Source: Rhodococcus sp. H36-A4
GTDB taxonomy: Bacteria; Actinomycetota; Actinomycetes; Mycobacteriales; Mycobacteriaceae
Length of the DNA stretch: 64,000 nt
Direction: 5' to 3'
Assembly: GCF_027158005.1 (NCBI RefSeq)
Contig: NZ_JAPVLQ010000005.1
Span: 124,001-188,000 of the forward strand
Shown: positions 33,157 to 42,722 of the stretch, piece after piece
Numbering within the stretch: position 1 is the first letter of the stretch
Layout of the letters: every line of letters begins with the position of its first letter
Position numbers and translations under genes: made by a program
Notes under the pieces: generated by a model
The model's database searches: none
What the model saw: only the letters and a program-made list of their open reading frames with translations
What the model was told of the DNA's origin: nothing

Positions 33157-33971
33157 ACGTGACCGAAGAGCGCCCGGCTGTACCGGCGACCGTTGAACGG
33201 TCTGCTGGGGTCGAACGCGTTATTCCACAGGCTACGGTGACGCGTTTGGCGGCCTACTTGCGGGTCCTCGGAATTCTTGCCGACGACGGAGTGCTCATCG
33301 TATCGAGCGAAGAACTGGCCAACGCCGCGGGTGTCGGCTCGGCGAAACTGCGTAAGGATCTTTCCTTTCTCGGCCCTAACGGCGTGCGTGGAGTCGGTTA
33401 CGACGTCATGCGCCTGCGGGCCAAGATCGAGAGCGCACTCGGTCTCGATCGCGGACACAAGGTCGTCCTCGTCGGTGTCGGGAATCTCGGTGAGGCACTC
33501 GCGCGATACGGAGGCTTCGGCCGTCGCGGATTCACGATGGTCGGACTCTTCGATCGGGACGCGAAGAGAGTCGGCACCGACATCGATGGAATCGAAGTCC
33601 GACACGTGGACCTGTTGGAACAGTCGTGTCGCGAGCTCGAAGCCACCATCGGTGTGATCGCCACCCCCGACGCGGCCGCGCAGAGTGTTGCCTCCGCGTT
33701 CGTCGCGGGCGGTGTGGAGTGCATCCTCAGCTTTTCCCCGGTGATGCTCGACGTGCCGGACAGTGTCGAGGTGCGTCGAGTCGATCTGGCAGTGGAAATG
33801 CAGGTTCTGTCTTTCAATAGTTCGCGGAACGAGGCAGCTCATGGATCACCGAGTCTGTCCGGAAATCCGCGCCTCGGACGTAGCCGAGGACCACGAGTGA
33901 CGCCCGGCTCACTGACCGGAGCCATCAGCCCTAGCAGTTCGACAAGAAACGGATCGGTGATTGCACCGTGA
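33153..33971 (+). CDS. rex: redox-sensing transcriptional repressor Rex
   Basis: A 272-residue NADH/NAD+ sensor. The N-terminal winged helix ends with [20 protein letters not shown] (the RKDLS element). The Rossmann domain has [19 protein letters not shown], then [17 protein letters not shown], and a C-terminal domain-swapped helix VEMQVLSFN. When NADH is high it releases its operators, linking respiratory and heme genes to redox state. There are about 45 extra disordered residues after the Rossmann domain ([17 protein letters not shown] and on), beyond the usual end. It overlaps hemA by four bases (GTGA). Confidence 0.95.
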   Translation: MNVTEERPAVPATVERSAGVERVIPQATVTRLAAYLRVLGILADDGVLIVSSEELANAAGVGSAKLRKDLSFLGPNGVRGVGYDVMRLRAKIESALGLDRGHKVVLVGVGNLGEALARYGGFGRRGFTMVGLFDRDAKRVGTDIDGIEVRHVDLLEQSCRELEATIGVIATPDAAAQSVASAFVAGGVECILSFSPVMLDVPDSVEVRRVDLAVEMQVLSFNSSRNEAAHGSPSLSGNPRLGRSRGPRVTPGSLTGAISPSSSTRNGSVIAP

Positions 33972-35350
33972 GTGTCCTTCTCGTCGGGATTTCGCACCGT
34001 AGCGCTCCCGTCGCAGTTCTCGAACGTGTCGCTGTCACCGACACGGATCGGCCGAAACTTACCGACAAACTCATGGCTACCGGAAGCATCTCCGAAGTCA
34101 TGGTGGTCTCGACGTGCAACCGCGTCGAGGTCTACGCCGTGGTCGATGCTTTCCACGGCGCTCTGACCGCAGTCGGGGAAGTGCTTGCCGAGCACTCCGG
34201 ACTGGAAGTGCAGGAACTGACCCAGCACGCCTACGTTCGATACAGCGAAGCAGCCGTCGAGCATCTTTTCGCCGTCGCCAGTGGCCTCGATTCGATGGTC
34301 ATCGGCGAACAACAGATTCTGGGACAGATTCGCGCTGCGTACGCGGCCTCGGACAACCAGCAGGCGTCCGGTCGAGTGCTCCACGAACTCGCGCAGCAGG
34401 CGTTGCGCGTCGGCAAGCGCGTTCACTCGGAGACCGGAATCGATTCCGCTGGTGCGTCGGTCGTTTCGGTTGCGATCGACCGTGCAGCGACGATGTTCGG
34501 TGGAAGCCTCGAAGGAAAGACCGCCGTCGTGGTGGGCGCCGGTGCGATGGGCGGACTGTCCGTGGCACATCTCGGACGTGCCGGAATCGGTCGCCTGATC
34601 GTCGTCAACCGCACCCGGGAACGCGCCGAGCACCTCGCCCAAACCGCATTGTCCGCCGGTGTTTCCGCGTCGGCGATGGATTTAGACGAACTCCCCGCTG
34701 CGCTGGCCGACGGCGACGTGCTCGTCACCTGTACGGGCGCGGTCGGTGCTGTCGTCTCCCTCGCGGATGCACACCTCGCGCTTGCGCAGCGAGATCCAGG
34801 GCGACTTCTCGCCATCTGCGACCTCGGACTGCCCCGCGACGTCGATCCCACTGTTGCAGGGCTACCCGGCGTCAGCGTGTTCGACATGGAGTCCCTGCAA
34901 CGGGACCCGGCCGCAGGCGCGGCATCTTCCGACGCTGCGGCGGCGCGCGAAATCGTCTCCGCCGAGCTCTCCGGATACCTCGCCGGTCAACGGCTCGCCG
35001 AGGTGACGCCGACCGTGACGGCACTACGCCAGCGCGCAGCCGAGGTCGTCGAAGCAGAACTCATGCGACTCGATTCGCGACTGCCCAGCCTGGACTCGCC
35101 GCAGCGCGACGAGGTTGCCCGGACAGTGCGACGCGTCGTGGACAAGCTCCTGCATTCACCCACTGTCCGAGTCAAGCAACTAGCCACCACCCCTGGCGGC
35201 GATTCCTATGCAGCAGCGCTGCGGGAGTTGTTCGAACTGAGCCCGGGAACGGTCGACGCTGTCGCCAGCCCGATCGAGATCAATGGAATGGAACTCGTGG
35301 ACGATTTCACTGCCAGCCGGATCGACGGCAAGAAGGGACCACAGCGGTGA
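33968..35350 (+). CDS. hemA: glutamyl-tRNA reductase
   Basis: A 460-residue NADPH-dependent enzyme that reduces glutamyl-tRNA(Glu) to glutamate-1-semialdehyde, the first step of heme synthesis by the C5 route. The catalytic Cys50 is in [26 protein letters not shown] and [10 protein letters not shown] are the conserved GluTR signature. The NADPH domain ([16 protein letters not shown]) and the C-terminal dimer helix follow. GTG at 33968 starts in the rex stop. It is coupled to hemC by another four-base overlap. Confidence 0.97.
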   Translation: MSVLLVGISHRSAPVAVLERVAVTDTDRPKLTDKLMATGSISEVMVVSTCNRVEVYAVVDAFHGALTAVGEVLAEHSGLEVQELTQHAYVRYSEAAVEHLFAVASGLDSMVIGEQQILGQIRAAYAASDNQQASGRVLHELAQQALRVGKRVHSETGIDSAGASVVSVAIDRAATMFGGSLEGKTAVVVGAGAMGGLSVAHLGRAGIGRLIVVNRTRERAEHLAQTALSAGVSASAMDLDELPAALADGDVLVTCTGAVGAVVSLADAHLALAQRDPGRLLAICDLGLPRDVDPTVAGLPGVSVFDMESLQRDPAAGAASSDAAAAREIVSAELSGYLAGQRLAEVTPTVTALRQRAAEVVEAELMRLDSRLPSLDSPQRDEVARTVRRVVDKLLHSPTVRVKQLATTPGGDSYAAALRELFELSPGTVDAVASPIEINGMELVDDFTASRIDGKKGPQR

Positions 35351-36324
35351 CCGTCGTAAGAATCGGAACACGAGGAAGCCTGCTCGCAACGACCCAAGCC
35401 GATACAGTCCGGCGTGGGCTGATCGCAGCAGGTCTCGATGCAGAACTCGTGATCATCAAAACTGCCGGTGATATGTCGGCCGCTCCGGTGCAGACCATCG
35501 GAGTCGGCGTGTTCACTGCGGCGTTGCGTGAGGCTCTCACCGACGGCAAGGTCGACATCGCCGTGCACTCCTACAAGGACCTGCCGACCGCTCCCGACGA
35601 AAGATTCGTCATTGCTGCGATCCCCGTGCGGGAAGATCCGCGCGACGCGCTGGTTGCTCGTGACGGTCTGGTACTCGGCGAGCTACCTGTCGGAGCAACC
35701 GTCGGGACGTCTGCGCCGCGTCGTGCCGCGCAGTTGCGTGCACTTGGTCAGGGTCTCGATGTCAGGCCACTACGGGGCAACCTCGACACTCGTATCGGGA
35801 AGGTGGCGTCCGGTGAGCTCGACGCTGTCGTCGTGGCGCGAGCCGGACTCTCTCGGATCGGCAGGCTCGACGTCATCACCGAAGCACTCGATCCGGTGCA
35901 GATGATCTCGGCACCCGCGCAGGGTGCCTTGGCTGTCGAATGCAGGATCGCCGACACCGACCTCATCGAGGCGATTCGCACGCTCGACGACGAGAACACC
36001 CGCACCTGTGTTGCCGCCGAGCGTGGTCTGCTGGCCGAACTCGAAGCAGGATGTTCGGCTCCGGTCGGCGCCATCGCCGACATAGTGGAGTCCATCGACG
36101 AGAGCGGCCACGTCTTCGAAGAGCTGTCACTGCGTGCCTGCGTGGCAGCCCTCGATGGTAGCGATTCCATTCGCGCGTCGATCGTCGGTGCCACCGACAA
36201 TGCAGAGGAGCTGGGCCGTGACCTGGCCCGCGAGATGCTCGATCTCGGCGCCCGAAGACTGGTCGACATAACCGAGCCGGCAGCTACAACTTCTGCACCC
36301 TCCGGGGGAACATCTCATGTCTAG
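35347..36324 (+). CDS. hemC: hydroxymethylbilane synthase (porphobilinogen deaminase)
   Basis: About 325 residues. It polymerises four porphobilinogens to preuroporphyrinogen. [16 protein letters not shown] is the N-terminal signature, HSYKDLPTA carries the catalytic Asp, and Cys236 in AGCSAPVGA binds the dipyrromethane cofactor. The start is GTG 35347, overlapping the hemA stop. A longer open frame from 34114 is a shadow of hemA. Its stop is followed by a small overlapping ORF before hemD. Length is typical. Confidence 0.97.
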   Translation: MTVVRIGTRGSLLATTQADTVRRGLIAAGLDAELVIIKTAGDMSAAPVQTIGVGVFTAALREALTDGKVDIAVHSYKDLPTAPDERFVIAAIPVREDPRDALVARDGLVLGELPVGATVGTSAPRRAAQLRALGQGLDVRPLRGNLDTRIGKVASGELDAVVVARAGLSRIGRLDVITEALDPVQMISAPAQGALAVECRIADTDLIEAIRTLDDENTRTCVAAERGLLAELEAGCSAPVGAIADIVESIDESGHVFEELSLRACVAALDGSDSIRASIVGATDNAEELGRDLAREMLDLGARRLVDITEPAATTSAPSGGTSHV

Positions 36325-36487
36325 GTCGATCACCACACCGGTTCGCGGACGCGCCAAAAGCAGGGCCTCTCGCCCCCCGGTCCGCGGCGAATCCATCGCC
36401 ACTGCACGGCTGATCCCGAAGCGGGGCCCCGCAACCTCGATCGAACTGCAGCACCCACACAAGAAAGCACTGGAGAACAACCGATGA
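36317..36487 (+). CDS. 56-residue basic ORF bridging hemC and hemD
   Basis: ATG at 36317, eight bases before the hemC stop, opens a 56-residue frame ([20 protein letters not shown], then Arg/Lys-rich sequence ending KKALENNR). It stops at TGA 36485-36487, overlapping the hemD ATG as ATGA. GGGGGAA precedes it at a good distance. It is rich in Arg and Lys, without a recognised domain. It fills the hemC-hemD gap exactly, so it may be a real coupled peptide or just an open gap that keeps ribosomes running to hemD. Confidence 0.45.
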   Translation: MSRSITTPVRGRAKSRASRPPVRGESIATARLIPKRGPATSIELQHPHKKALENNR

Positions 36488-38046
36488 GCCCAGTCCGCAA
36501 GAATGCCAACGGACGGATCCTTTTCGTGGGATCGGGGCCGGGTGACCCAGCTCTGCTGACGGTCCGAGCCCGCGAAGTACTCGGCTCTGCCGAACTCGCG
36601 TTCACCGATCCAGATGTCGACAAGGGCGTTATCGCGCTCGTCGGACACGATCTTCCGCGCGACCCTGAAACAGGCGAGACCGGAGTCGATGTCCGACCGG
36701 CCCTCGGTGAGCCTGCCGAGGTCGCCAAAACCCTTCTGGCCGAGGCGAAGAACGGCCACGATGTCGTGCGCCTGGTGTCCGGGGATCCGCTGACCACCGA
36801 CTCGGTCATAGCCGAGGTCAACGCCGTTGCACGCACACACGTTCAGTTCGAGGTTCTTCCCGGACTGCCGTCGGGTTCAGCGGTGCCGAGCTACGCCGGA
36901 ATGGCGTTGGGTTCCGGACACACCGAGGCCGACGTCCGAGGCGAGGTCGACTGGGCGGCGCTTGCTGCCGCACCCGGGCCGCTCGTACTGCACGCGACGT
37001 CGGGGCATCTGGCCGAGACGGCCAGTGCACTCGTCGAACACGGTCTCGCGCCACAGACACCCGCGGCCATCACGGTCCGGGGCACGACACGTCAGCAGCG
37101 CACCGTAGAAGCCACCCTCGCCACGCTGAACGATGCAGGCAGTGAGCTCGTCGGTTCGCTCGTCGTCACCGTCGGCAAGGTCGTTTCCGGGCGAAACAAG
37201 ATGTCCTGGTGGGAGTCTCGCGCACTGTACGGCTGGACCGTTCTGGTGCCACGTACCAAGGACCAGGCAGGGGAGATGAGCGATCGTCTCGTGACGCACG
37301 GCGCCATCCCGATCGAGGTTCCGACCATAGCCGTCGAACCTCCACGTAGCCCGGCTCAGATGGAGCGCTCGGTCAAGGGCCTGGTCGACGGCAGATACCA
37401 GTGGGTCGTCTTCACCTCGACCAATGCAGTACGCGCCGTGTGGGAGAAGTTCGAAGAGTTCGGTCTCGATGCCCGTGCATTTTCGGGTGTGAAGATCGCG
37501 TGTGTCGGCGAAGCGACGGCGGAGAAGGTTCGGTCGTTCGGAATCAACCCCGAACTGCTGCCCTCGGGAGAGCAGTCCTCCCTCGGTCTTCTCGAGGACT
37601 TCCCGCCGTACGACGAGGTGTTCGACCCGGTCAATCGGGTTCTGTTGCCGCGTGCCGACATCGCTACCGAAACGGTGGCCGAAGGACTTCGTGAGCGCGG
37701 GTGGGAGATCGACGATGTCACTGCCTACCGAACCGTGCGTGCTGCGCCGCCTGCCGCCGAGACCCGCGAGATGATCAAGACCGGAGGGTTCGACGCGGTG
37801 TGCTTCACATCGAGTTCGACTGTTCGAAATCTCGTCGGTATCGCTGGGAAGCCGCACGCACGCACGCTCGTTGCGTGCATCGGTCCGAAGACGGCAGAGA
37901 CTGCTGTCGAGTTCGGTCTTCGGGTCGACGTGCAGCCGGAGACCGCACAGGTCGGTCCACTCATCGAGGCACTGGCCGAGCATGCTGCTCGTCTGCGCGC
38001 CGAAGGTGCATTGCCGCCCCCGCGTAAGAAGAGTCGCAGGCGCTGA
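36484..38046 (+). CDS. hemD: uroporphyrinogen-III synthase fused to a SUMT-like domain
   Basis: A 520-residue two-domain protein. Residues 1-245 resemble uroporphyrinogen-III methyltransferase ([20 protein letters not shown], then [14 protein letters not shown]). Residues 250-505 are uroporphyrinogen-III synthase ([62 protein letters not shown]). The synthase closes preuroporphyrinogen to uroporphyrinogen III. In the methyltransferase half the usual GGDPxxFGRG is SGDPLTTDS, so methylation is doubtful. A basic tail [10 protein letters not shown] ends it. The same fusion is found in mycobacterial HemD. Confidence 0.95.
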   Translation: MSPVRKNANGRILFVGSGPGDPALLTVRAREVLGSAELAFTDPDVDKGVIALVGHDLPRDPETGETGVDVRPALGEPAEVAKTLLAEAKNGHDVVRLVSGDPLTTDSVIAEVNAVARTHVQFEVLPGLPSGSAVPSYAGMALGSGHTEADVRGEVDWAALAAAPGPLVLHATSGHLAETASALVEHGLAPQTPAAITVRGTTRQQRTVEATLATLNDAGSELVGSLVVTVGKVVSGRNKMSWWESRALYGWTVLVPRTKDQAGEMSDRLVTHGAIPIEVPTIAVEPPRSPAQMERSVKGLVDGRYQWVVFTSTNAVRAVWEKFEEFGLDARAFSGVKIACVGEATAEKVRSFGINPELLPSGEQSSLGLLEDFPPYDEVFDPVNRVLLPRADIATETVAEGLRERGWEIDDVTAYRTVRAAPPAAETREMIKTGGFDAVCFTSSSTVRNLVGIAGKPHARTLVACIGPKTAETAVEFGLRVDVQPETAQVGPLIEALAEHAARLRAEGALPPPRKKSRRR

Positions 38047-38120
38047 CGCCCAAGCTGCGTGGAAATAGCTCCGGTAGAGCTGTTTCGACGCAGCTGCCCG
38101 ACGAAGGAGGGCCCGTACAG

Positions 38121-39095
38121 TTGTTTCCCGTAGACCGCCCACGCCGACTGCGCCGGACTCCGGCGTTGCGTCGGTTGGTGGCTGAAACGTCTTTGCAAGC
38201 GCGGCATCTGGTGCTGCCTATGTTCGTGGCGGACGGGCTGAGTGAGCCGCGCGAGATTTCCTCGATGCCCGGTGTCTTTCAGCACACGCTCGACTCGCTG
38301 AGCGTTGCCGCAGAAGAGGCAGTGGCGGCGGGCGTAGGTGGTTTGATGCTGTTCGGTGTGCCGCGCCCCGAGGACAAGGACGCCGACGGGTCCGGAGCAA
38401 GTGACCCCGGCGGAATCCTCAATCGTGGGCTTCGGCGTCTGAAAGCCGATCTCGGCGACTCGACCGTGATCATGGCGGACACGTGCCTGGACGAATTCAC
38501 CGATCACGGACATTGCGGCGTACTGACCGCCGACGGCGTCGTGGACAACGATGCGACGCTGGCACGGTACGTCGAGATGGCACTCTCGCAGGCAGATGCC
38601 GGCGCGCATCTACTGGGGCCGAGCGGAATGATGGACGGGCAAGTAGCTGCGATCCGCGAAGGCCTGGACGCGGCAGGCCACGATGCCGTCGGACAGCTCG
38701 CTTATTCCGCCAAATACGCCTCGGCCTTCTACGGACCTTTCCGGGAGGCGGTAGGGTCTTCGCTACAGGGCGATCGGCGTACCTACCAACAGGATTCGGC
38801 GAATCGCCGCGAAGCTGCCCACGAAGTCGAGCTCGACTTGGCGGAGGGGGCGGACATGGTGATGGTCAAACCAGCTATGTCGTATCTGGATATTTTGCGA
38901 GACATCGCCAATATTTCTCCGGTTCCCGTTGCCGCATATCAGATTTCAGGTGAGTACTCGATGATCACCGCGGCCGCGCAGAACGGTTGGATCGATCGCG
39001 ACGAGGCAATAGTGGAGTCCCTGACCAGTATTCGAAGGGCCGGCGCCGATGTGGTGTTGACCTATTGGGCTACGGAAGCAGCTGGGTGGCTATGA
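38121..39095 (+). CDS. hemB: porphobilinogen synthase (delta-aminolevulinate dehydratase)
   Basis: A 324-residue enzyme that joins two 5-aminolevulinates to porphobilinogen. The frame starts at TTG 38121 ([20 protein letters not shown]); GAAGGAGGG lies about 10 bases upstream. The Schiff-base lysines are in [15 protein letters not shown] and [12 protein letters not shown]. The active-site metal motif is [14 protein letters not shown], with Cys and Asp at positions where zinc enzymes have three cysteines. It lies about 75 bases after hemD, so it probably belongs to the heme operon. Confidence 0.96.
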   Translation: MFPVDRPRRLRRTPALRRLVAETSLQARHLVLPMFVADGLSEPREISSMPGVFQHTLDSLSVAAEEAVAAGVGGLMLFGVPRPEDKDADGSGASDPGGILNRGLRRLKADLGDSTVIMADTCLDEFTDHGHCGVLTADGVVDNDATLARYVEMALSQADAGAHLLGPSGMMDGQVAAIREGLDAAGHDAVGQLAYSAKYASAFYGPFREAVGSSLQGDRRTYQQDSANRREAAHEVELDLAEGADMVMVKPAMSYLDILRDIANISPVPVAAYQISGEYSMITAAAQNGWIDRDEAIVESLTSIRRAGADVVLTYWATEAAGWL

Positions 39096-39111
39096 CCGAG
39101 CATGGTGAGAG

Positions 39112-39735
39112 ATGACCGATCCATCGCAGCCCGAAGGCGATAGTCCCCGGCCACCGCCGGACTGGGAGCGCTGGGAGGCCGAACATGGCCCGCCGTCGCT
39201 GAAGATTCCGTCGTTCGATTCACTGCCGCTCGAATCCATCCAACGACCGGCGCCGGTGGACGTCGAGACTTCGCGGCATCTGTGGTGGGGTGTAGCGCTC
39301 CTGGGAATGCTCGAGTTGCTGATGACGCTCGTTGTCGTCTACGGCGACAAGTCGATCTTCGCGCAGCAACTCGTCGACGATGTGGCGCTCCAGCAACCGT
39401 CCATGCCGCTGACGGCGGAGTCGGCCGAGAGTTACCTGACCGCAGCGCTCGTCTTGATGGTCTTCCTCGGAGTGGGTTTCGGAGCGCTGTTCTTGTTCTG
39501 GGTGAACAAGATGCGGCTCGGCCGGATGTGGGCGCGGGTGGTCCTGACGATGATCGGGACGGTGACAGTGGTTCTTGCCTTGCCTCAGCTGTTCGGACTC
39601 GGTTCCGCCGACGGTGCGTTGTCGCTGTCGATGGCGGTTGCGGGTATCGCGCAGGGTGTCCTCGCAGCGGGTGCGATTTATCTGATGCACCGCAAGGAAT
39701 CCAACGAGTATTTTCTCGCTTCACGCAAGAAGTGA
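39112..39735 (+). CDS. four-helix membrane protein downstream of hemB
   Basis: 207 residues. The N-terminal 55 are Pro-rich and cytoplasmic; four hydrophobic segments follow (LWWGVALLGMLELLMTLVVV, ALVLMVFLGVGFGALFLFWV, ARVVLTMIGTVTVVLALPQL, LSLSMAVAGIAQGVLAAGAI). It begins 16 bases after hemB. The family is not recognised, but membrane proteins stand after hemB in mycobacteria too (Rv0513-Rv0514). The function is unknown. Confidence 0.82.
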   Translation: MTDPSQPEGDSPRPPPDWERWEAEHGPPSLKIPSFDSLPLESIQRPAPVDVETSRHLWWGVALLGMLELLMTLVVVYGDKSIFAQQLVDDVALQQPSMPLTAESAESYLTAALVLMVFLGVGFGALFLFWVNKMRLGRMWARVVLTMIGTVTVVLALPQLFGLGSADGALSLSMAVAGIAQGVLAAGAIYLMHRKESNEYFLASRKK

Positions 39736-39815
39736 ATGTCGGCGTGTCACTTGCGCCACTCGCAGATCATGTGAATAGCATCACTCGGTACTGTCCTCGA
39801 GTGATCGGATCCAAC

Positions 39816-39938
39816 ATGACGCAACCGGAAGTCCGCGAGGGCGAGCAAGAGCGCGGTAAGCCCTGGGCGCTTCTCGGGCTTTTGCTGGCGGTATCCGTCG
39901 CGGTGTTCATCATGGCGCTCGGATTCAGCGCCGGATGA
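39816..39938 (+). CDS. 40-residue single-pass membrane peptide
   Basis: MTQPEVREGEQERGKPWALL begins a small frame with one transmembrane helix (LLGLLLAVSVAVFIMALGF) and a very short tail. ATG at 39816; a GTG at 39801 would add five residues. It is too short for default ORF calling. It lies among other small membrane proteins, and the hydrophobic segment is unlikely to be chance in this composition. Confidence 0.6.
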   Translation: MTQPEVREGEQERGKPWALLGLLLAVSVAVFIMALGFSAG

Positions 39939-40010
39939 CCTGTGGTTTTGTCTTCTACGACCTCCTGAGCTAGCGTGACAGCCATCACAATCAGCGGTCA
40001 GGGGAGTCGT

Positions 40011-40169
40011 ATGCAGGTTCGGACCGAGGTCAGGCACACGCCGCATGTCGATCGCACCGAGCGTGTGAATCACAGCATGCGGTTGGAGTTGCTGATGATC
40101 GGCCTCGTAGTGACCATGGGCATCCTCGCGGCGATCGCGATCGTCCTGCCCGCTGTCGTCAGTAGCTGA
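40011..40169 (+). CDS. 52-residue small membrane protein
   Basis: MQVRTEVRHTPHVDRTERVN is followed by a single hydrophobic helix (LELLMIGLVVTMGILAAIAI). The ATG at 40011 has GGGGAG four bases upstream, better than the frame start at 39975. The family is unknown. It precedes the DUF3093 gene by 26 bases. Confidence 0.68.
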   Translation: MQVRTEVRHTPHVDRTERVNHSMRLELLMIGLVVTMGILAAIAIVLPAVVSS

Positions 40170-40195
40170 CGCCTCCGACCCGGGGCGCTTGCGCA

Positions 40196-40699
40196 GTGAC
40201 CAATGGATTCGAGTCCGGTTCGCCGTTGCCTGATATGGAATTGCTGTTCGATGAAGAAGGCGCTCGCTGGCGAGCACTGCTGTGGGGGCCGCTGTTCTGT
40301 GTGCTGGCGTTGGTGATCGAACTCTTGACCGGCCCCGTTGTTCACTGGTTCGCTCTGGCGTTGTTTGCGTTCATCCTGGTCGGGTTCACCTACGTTCAGG
40401 TCAGCGCCGCGCGCAGGCATGTCAGCGTCGCGGTGACGCCCCAGTACTTACGGCAGGGGACCGAGACCCTGGACATCTCGGACATCGACGAGGTGCTGCC
40501 GCCGATCGATTACTCCGATGGCGACTACGAACCGAAAAAGTGGGAGACAGCGCGAGTGCTCGGTGAAGTGCATTCGGTGCCTCGTCGACGCACCGCGATA
40601 GGTCTTCGGATGAAGGGCGGGGCGCTCGTGCAAGCATGGGCGAAGGACGACGACGCCCTGCGGGCAGCACTCGAGCATGCACTGATCGAGTACTCGTGA
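40196..40699 (+). CDS. DUF3093-family membrane protein
   Basis: 167 residues starting at GTG 40196. Two adjacent hydrophobic helices (LLWGPLFCVLALVIELLTG, VVHWFALALFAFILVGFTYV) are followed by a soluble domain with VSVAVTPQYLRQGTETLDIS and RRRTAIGLRMKGGALVQAWA. The two-helix plus PH-like domain layout is that of actinobacterial DUF3093 proteins; the function is unknown. The stop overlaps the next start (GTGA). Confidence 0.82.
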   Translation: MTNGFESGSPLPDMELLFDEEGARWRALLWGPLFCVLALVIELLTGPVVHWFALALFAFILVGFTYVQVSAARRHVSVAVTPQYLRQGTETLDISDIDEVLPPIDYSDGDYEPKKWETARVLGEVHSVPRRRTAIGLRMKGGALVQAWAKDDDALRAALEHALIEYS

Positions 40700-40944
40700 T
40701 CCGGGGACTTGCGATTGCCGAGACCGTCTCCGCGGTGATAGTCGTAGCTCTCGCGGTCTTGTGTTGGAACGCGGGTGTGACCGAGACGGTGGTCGCCGCG
40801 GCCGGCAACGGTGAGCCCGAGTATGTCTCCACCCGTTATGCCGGGCCGTGGATCGCGCTGAGTGCCGTGAGTGTTCTCGTCGCAGGATTGCTGCTGATCG
40901 ATGGGCTTCGGCGACTCCTTCCGCCACCGCTGTATACCCGGTAG
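40696..40944 (+). CDS. 82-residue two-helix membrane protein
   Basis: GTG at 40696 overlaps the DUF3093 stop. Two hydrophobic segments (LAIAETVSAVIVVALAVLCW and GPWIALSAVSVLVAGLLLI) with a short periplasmic loop. The family is not recognised. The stop lies within the CsoR-type operator of the following gene, so the copper genes have their own promoter in its 3' end. Confidence 0.72.
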   Translation: MIRGLAIAETVSAVIVVALAVLCWNAGVTETVVAAAGNGEPEYVSTRYAGPWIALSAVSVLVAGLLLIDGLRRLLPPPLYTR

Positions 40945-40950
40945 GGGTAT
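40934..40950. promoter_or_regulatory. CsoR-type operator
   Basis: ATACCC-GGTAG-GGGTAT is a perfect 6-bp inverted repeat with five bases between, 10 bases before the csoR start. G/C tracts flanked by AT like this are typical of CsoR/RcnR sites, so the gene is probably autoregulated by copper. Confidence 0.78.
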
Positions 40951-40959
40951 GCTCGGGTT

Positions 40960-41241
40960 ATGAGCAGCTATTCCACTGAACAAGACGACTTGCTGAAGAG
41001 GCTCAGGCGTATCGAGGGACAAGTTGCGGGCATTTCGCGGATGGTCACCGAGGATCGTTACTGCATCGACGTACTCACTCAGGTGTCTGCGGCTACAAAA
41101 GCGTTGCAGTCGGTGTCGCTGAAACTGCTCGACGCGCACCTCGCCGGATGCGTCGTCGAGGCGGCACGCAAAGGTGGCCCCGAGGCAGACGCCAAGGTCA
41201 AAGAAGCGTCCGACGCGATCGCGCGACTCGTCCGATCCTGA
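40960..41241 (+). CDS. csoR: copper-sensing CsoR-family repressor
   Basis: A 93-residue all-helical DUF156 repressor. The Cu(I) ligands are visible: Cys35 in DRYCIDVL, His60 and Cys64 in DAHLAGC, the C-H-C set of CsoR. LLKRLRRIEGQVAGISRM forms the DNA-contacting first helix. Cu(I) binding releases DNA. It is followed after 24 bases by copZ, and a perfect operator precedes it, so this is a copper-responsive unit. Family members for nickel, cyanide or persulfide lack this His/Cys pattern. Confidence 0.93.
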   Translation: MSSYSTEQDDLLKRLRRIEGQVAGISRMVTEDRYCIDVLTQVSAATKALQSVSLKLLDAHLAGCVVEAARKGGPEADAKVKEASDAIARLVRS

Positions 41242-41265
41242 TTCCCCACCCGGAAAGGTGAACAC

Positions 41266-41469
41266 ATGCAGAACAAATACATCGTCGAAGGAATGACCTG
41301 CCAGCATTGCGCCGCATCGGTCTCCGAGGAGATATCCGAACTTGGAGGCGTGAGCGGCGTGGACGTCGACTTCGCCAGCGGTGAAGTTGTCGTCACCAGT
41401 GATCGGGACATCGACGCGGCGGCCATCGCTGCCGCGGTCACCGAAGCGGGATATACACTCGCGTCCTGA
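41266..41469 (+). CDS. copZ: copper chaperone CopZ (HMA domain)
   Basis: A 67-residue single HMA domain with the metal motif MTCQHC (residues 10-15), AGYTLAS at the end, and the ferredoxin-like fold pattern between. It carries Cu(I) in the cytoplasm to an exporter and to CsoR. GGAAAGG precedes the ATG. No P-type copper ATPase is found nearby. It overlaps the next gene by one base (TGATG). Confidence 0.92.
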   Translation: MQNKYIVEGMTCQHCAASVSEEISELGGVSGVDVDFASGEVVVTSDRDIDAAAIAAAVTEAGYTLAS

Positions 41470-42695
41470 TGAGCGAACGGCACCCGATCGGTTACCTGAG
41501 AATGAATCGGCTACGCGGGCGGACCATCGGGCACAGTGGGATGAACAAGCTGCTGTCCGGTTCCGGAATTCTTGTGTCGATCATGACGATGACGCTGGCC
41601 TGTTCGTCCGGATCGGTTGCCCGAGAGGACAGCGTGGCACCTGCGCTGGATGTGACGACCGAACTGGACGGGCTGAGCAGGCCGTGGGATGTGGTGGCGG
41701 CACCGGATGGCGCAATCCTGACCGGCGAACGGTCGGGTCGATTTATCGTCAAGCGTGCGGACGGATCGGTGGCGGACCTCGAGGCCGATCTCGGCGATCT
41801 CTATGCCGAGGGTGAAACCGGTTTGATGGGAATCGAACTGGCACAGGATTTTTCCTCATCCAGAACGTTGTACACCTGCCAAGGCGTCCTCGGCGAGGAC
41901 GCTGGAATGGACAGTTCGGGCGGCGCCGAGGGGAACCGCATCGCCGTCGTCAGCTGGTCCGTGGACGCGGCCTGGACGGAATTGACGCGGGTCGCGACCG
42001 TGCTCGACGGTATTCCGGTCGCCGAGAACGGCCGTCATGGCGGTTGCCGAATCCTGGCTGCCGAAGACGGTTCGCTGTTCGTCGGAACCGGGGATACCGC
42101 GAGCCCGACTGTCCCGCAGGACCGAACTTCGCTCGGCGGCAAAGTGCTTCACATCGAAGCCGACGGCTCGCCCGCCGCGGACGCACCCGGCCGCGTGTAC
42201 ACACTCGGACATCGCAACGTGCAGGGCCTGGCATTCGCACCCGGCACCGACACCCTGTACGAGGTGGAGCAGGGCACGAGCCGAGACGACGAACTGAACC
42301 TTGTGGTTCCCGGCGGAAACTACGGATACAAGCCGGATCGCGAGCCGGGAATCTACGACGAGTCGGTGGAGATGACCGACCCCGATCGTGTGCCGGGTGC
42401 ACGCGCTGCGGTCTGGAGTTCGGGATCACCGACCATTGCGACACCGGCGCTGACATTCGCCGATGGCGCAGCGTGGGGCGAGTGGAACGGCGCAGCTGTC
42501 CTCCCCAGTCAACAGGGCCGGAAGCTAGTTTTTCTGAAGCTGACGGACGATGGTACCGGGGTCGCTCAGCATGCCGTTGCGCTCGAGAACGAGTACGGCA
42601 GACTCCGCTCGGCCACGAGCCTGCCCGACGGTTCGATTCTGCTCACCACCGACAACGGCTCGGAAGACAAGGTGCTGCGCATCTTTCCCCGGTGA
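41469..42695 (+). CDS. secreted PQQ-dependent sugar dehydrogenase-like lipoprotein
   Basis: A 408-residue six-bladed beta-propeller of the GSDH/YliI type. The likely signal peptide starts at the in-frame ATG at 41541 (MNKLLSGSGILVSIM) and ends at a lipobox TLAC (Cys45 of the long form). Motifs include SRPWDVVAAPDGAILTGERSG, EGETGLMGIELA, GRHGGCRILAAEDGSLFVGTGD, LGHRNVQGLAF and VPGGNYGYKPDREPGIYDE. In the family these bind PQQ and Ca2+, and the enzyme oxidises aldoses. It overlaps copZ by one base, so it is in the copper operon; whether copper matters to it is unknown. Confidence 0.88.
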   Translation: MSERHPIGYLRMNRLRGRTIGHSGMNKLLSGSGILVSIMTMTLACSSGSVAREDSVAPALDVTTELDGLSRPWDVVAAPDGAILTGERSGRFIVKRADGSVADLEADLGDLYAEGETGLMGIELAQDFSSSRTLYTCQGVLGEDAGMDSSGGAEGNRIAVVSWSVDAAWTELTRVATVLDGIPVAENGRHGGCRILAAEDGSLFVGTGDTASPTVPQDRTSLGGKVLHIEADGSPAADAPGRVYTLGHRNVQGLAFAPGTDTLYEVEQGTSRDDELNLVVPGGNYGYKPDREPGIYDESVEMTDPDRVPGARAAVWSSGSPTIATPALTFADGAAWGEWNGAAVLPSQQGRKLVFLKLTDDGTGVAQHAVALENEYGRLRSATSLPDGSILLTTDNGSEDKVLRIFPR

Positions 42696-42722
42696 CGCCC
42701 ATCTCTCCCCGCTGACACACCG

